Source: Collinsella sp. (GTDB lineage Bacteria; Actinomycetota; Coriobacteriia; Coriobacteriales; Coriobacteriaceae). Taken from it: a DNA stretch of 7,351 bases. The position numbers were made by a program, and so were the translations under genes. Positions 6,531 to 7,351 of the stretch are shown piece after piece (the stretch's first letter is position 1; every line of letters starts with the position of its first letter). The DNA lies in the NCBI GenBank assembly GCA_019425045.1, contig JAHYYI010000050.1, forward strand, positions 1-7,351, read 5' to 3'. The notes below the pieces were generated by a model. The model did not search any database. It had not been told where the DNA came from and saw only the letters and a program-made list of their open reading frames with translations.

Positions 6531-7151
6531 TTATTTGCGAGGCGTCAGCGACGTAAAGAGCCCGTGTTGGTTGCAGTAAAGATATATCCTGCCGCGCCCG
6601 GTAATATGGAAGCGCGGCTGCACCGATTGCTCTGGATAGAGCTTCTTAAAGCAGACGCCGTCCATAGTCGCATATGCCACAAAGCTAATGTAGTGATCCT
6701 TGGTCATGGGATGATCGAGCGTGACGTACCAATCGTCCTCGATGCGCTCGATGGAAAAGGCGTGGTCCGCGTCCGGCTCTTCGGCCTCCTGGGGAAACAT
6801 CGTGGAGCCACAGCAGCTAAAGCTGCCTTCTCCGAGCGCGTGCACAACGTTTCCGCAGATAGGGCAAACGTAAAAGACGCCTTTGAGCATATTGCCTGCA
6901 CGGTTGGCGTTGGCCCGAATGTCACCAGCCAAAAGCTCAGCCACGCTTATGCCGAGTCTCTGGGCCAAAGGCTCAACGAGGGAAATGTCGGGAAGGCCGC
7001 GGCCGGATTCCCACTTGCTGACGGCTTTATCGGTCACACCAAGGCTTTCCGCCAGGGCGCGCTGGGTGAGGCCGCGCTCTTCGCGCAGCTGCTTAATGGC
7101 ATGCGCTGCCAAAAAAGTATGGGAGGCATTGGTTTGCCGTGTCTGGTTCAT
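6531..7151 (-). CDS. XRE-family HTH protein fused to desulforedoxin-like and superoxide-reductase-like domains
   Basis: A 206-residue three-part protein. Residues ~13-77 are an XRE/HTH_3 DNA-binding domain (AIKQLREERGLTQRALAESL, VTDKAVSKWESGRGLPDIS). Next comes a Cys4 iron or zinc knuckle with C96, C99, C113 and C114 (CPICG and CCG), spaced as in the desulforedoxin domain of desulfoferrodoxin. Residues ~128-200 match the superoxide reductase domain: H130, H147 and H153 in DHPMTKDHYISF, and C193 and H196 in CNQHG, the full His4-Cys ligand set of the mononuclear iron centre. The Glu-Lys pair normally just before the first ligand His is Ala-Asp here, so catalysis is doubtful and a redox, oxygen or metal sensor role is inferred. 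The start at 7151 is preferred because a promoter-like sequence overlaps the alternative ATG at 7208; neither start has a good ribosome site. Convergent with the RpiR gene and apparently monocistronic. Confidence 0.82.
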   Translation of the reverse strand: MNQTRQTNASHTFLAAHAIKQLREERGLTQRALAESLGVTDKAVSKWESGRGLPDISLVEPLAQRLGISVAELLAGDIRANANRAGNMLKGVFYVCPICGNVVHALGEGSFSCCGSTMFPQEAEEPDADHAFSIERIEDDWYVTLDHPMTKDHYISFVAYATMDGVCFKKLYPEQSVQPRFHITGRGRIYLYCNQHGLFTSLTPRK

Positions 7152-7182
7152 GGGCTGTCCAATCAAATTGAAGAAATGGAGT

Positions 7183-7192
7183 GAACCGGTTC
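7183..7192. promoter_or_regulatory. Perfect 10-bp palindrome, candidate operator of the XRE gene
   Basis: GAACCGGTTC is self-complementary and would lie at about the transcription start, just downstream of the candidate -10, in the position expected for autorepression by the XRE protein. Function is inferred from position and symmetry. Confidence 0.4.
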
Positions 7193-7199
7193 GACAGTC

Positions 7200-7228
7200 A
7201 GTATCCATTTGAAGGCCAGGCTCGACAA
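7200..7228 (-). promoter_or_regulatory. Candidate promoter of the XRE gene
   Basis: On the minus strand TTGTCG (7228-7223) and GATACT (7205-7200) each match four of six consensus bases and are separated by 17 bp. Transcription would begin near 7193, leaving a leader of about 42 bases to the ATG at 7151 and excluding the ATG at 7208. Read by eye. Confidence 0.33.
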
Positions 7229-7229
7229 C

Positions 7230-7242
7230 CTACGCTGCGTAG
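7230..7242. promoter_or_regulatory. Perfect 13-bp odd palindrome upstream of the XRE promoter
   Basis: CTACGC-T-GCGTAG has perfect 6-bp arms around a single central base and lies directly upstream of the candidate -35 of the XRE gene. It could be an operator for this or another regulator. It is not related in sequence to the palindrome at 7183-7192. Confidence 0.4.
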
Positions 7243-7257
7243 ACATGCGCCAATCGA

Positions 7258-7281
7258 ACGAGCGCGGATTTTGGACGCTCA
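7258..7281 (+). repeat. Intergenic repeat, copy B
   Basis: This 24-base unit begins ACGAGCGCGGATTTTGG and ends ACGCTCA; it matches copy A at 6389-6413 in 22 of 25 aligned positions and lies in the same orientation on the other side of the XRE gene. Its ends GAGCG (7260-7264) and CGCTC (7276-7280) are inverted repeats, so the unit can fold into a small hairpin. Confidence 0.7.
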
Positions 7282-7325
7282 TCCTAAGTAGTCATTTAAG
7301 AACGTCCATTACAGTCGAAATTGTC

Positions 7326-7346
7326 AGCCCGGGACCGTCTCGGGCT
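7326..7346. other. 21-bp near-perfect palindrome at the right edge
   Basis: AGCCCGGGAC and GTCTCGGGCT surround a single C and pair at all ten positions if one G-U is allowed. There is no T run on either side within the window (ACGAT follows to the edge), so it could be an operator, a terminator stem of a gene beyond the window, or part of a repeat. The window ends five bases later. Confidence 0.4.
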
Positions 7347-7351
7347 ACGAT

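Noticed and set aside
6441..7184. Plus-strand open frame (247 codons) opposite the XRE fusion
   Set aside because: The minus strand shows a canonical HTH and all desulfoferrodoxin metal ligands; the plus frame begins inside the hairpin and shows nothing recognisable.

Overview
The window reads as chromosomal DNA from a high-GC, anaerobic gut-type bacterium. Protein style, codon use and gene mix (a 6-phospho-beta-glucosidase-type GH1, a cytosolic glycan hydrolase of a kind common in gut Firmicutes and Coriobacteriia, and an XRE/desulfoferrodoxin-type protein) suggest an actinobacterial Coriobacteriia member such as Collinsella. That assignment is inferred from overall character and was not tested by a search.

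Layout from left to right: (1) a possible start of a further minus-strand gene runs off the left edge (1-42); (2) a GH1 6-phospho-beta-glucosidase on the minus strand (51-1499); (3) an AraC-family regulator with an N-terminal cupin, also minus strand (1667-2659); (4) a 114-bp divergent promoter region; (5) an 863-residue cytosolic glycoside hydrolase with a GH106/GH2-like architecture on the plus strand (2774-5365); (6) an RpiR/MurR-family regulator with an SIS domain on the plus strand (5532-6386); (7) a repeat-rich intergenic stretch with a long perfect hairpin; (8) a convergent minus-strand gene encoding an XRE helix-turn-helix joined to a desulforedoxin-like Cys4 knuckle and a superoxide-reductase-like domain (6531-7151); (9) a right-hand intergenic region with several palindromes and a second copy of the repeat seen in (7).

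Genes 2 to 6 look like a carbohydrate-utilisation locus. The AraC protein sits between the two hydrolases and could control both; the RpiR protein, whose family senses sugar phosphates, fits a pathway producing glucose-6-phosphate or another phosphosugar. Neither hydrolase has a signal peptide, so both should act on imported oligosaccharides or phosphorylated glycosides. No transporter or PTS component is visible.

The most interesting part is the right-hand 1 kb. The XRE fusion keeps all the iron ligands expected of a superoxide reductase but lacks the Glu-Lys pair next to the first ligand His, suggesting a redox- or metal-sensing repressor rather than an enzyme. The gene is bracketed by two direct copies of a roughly 25-bp intergenic repeat, and its putative promoter is flanked by two perfect palindromes.
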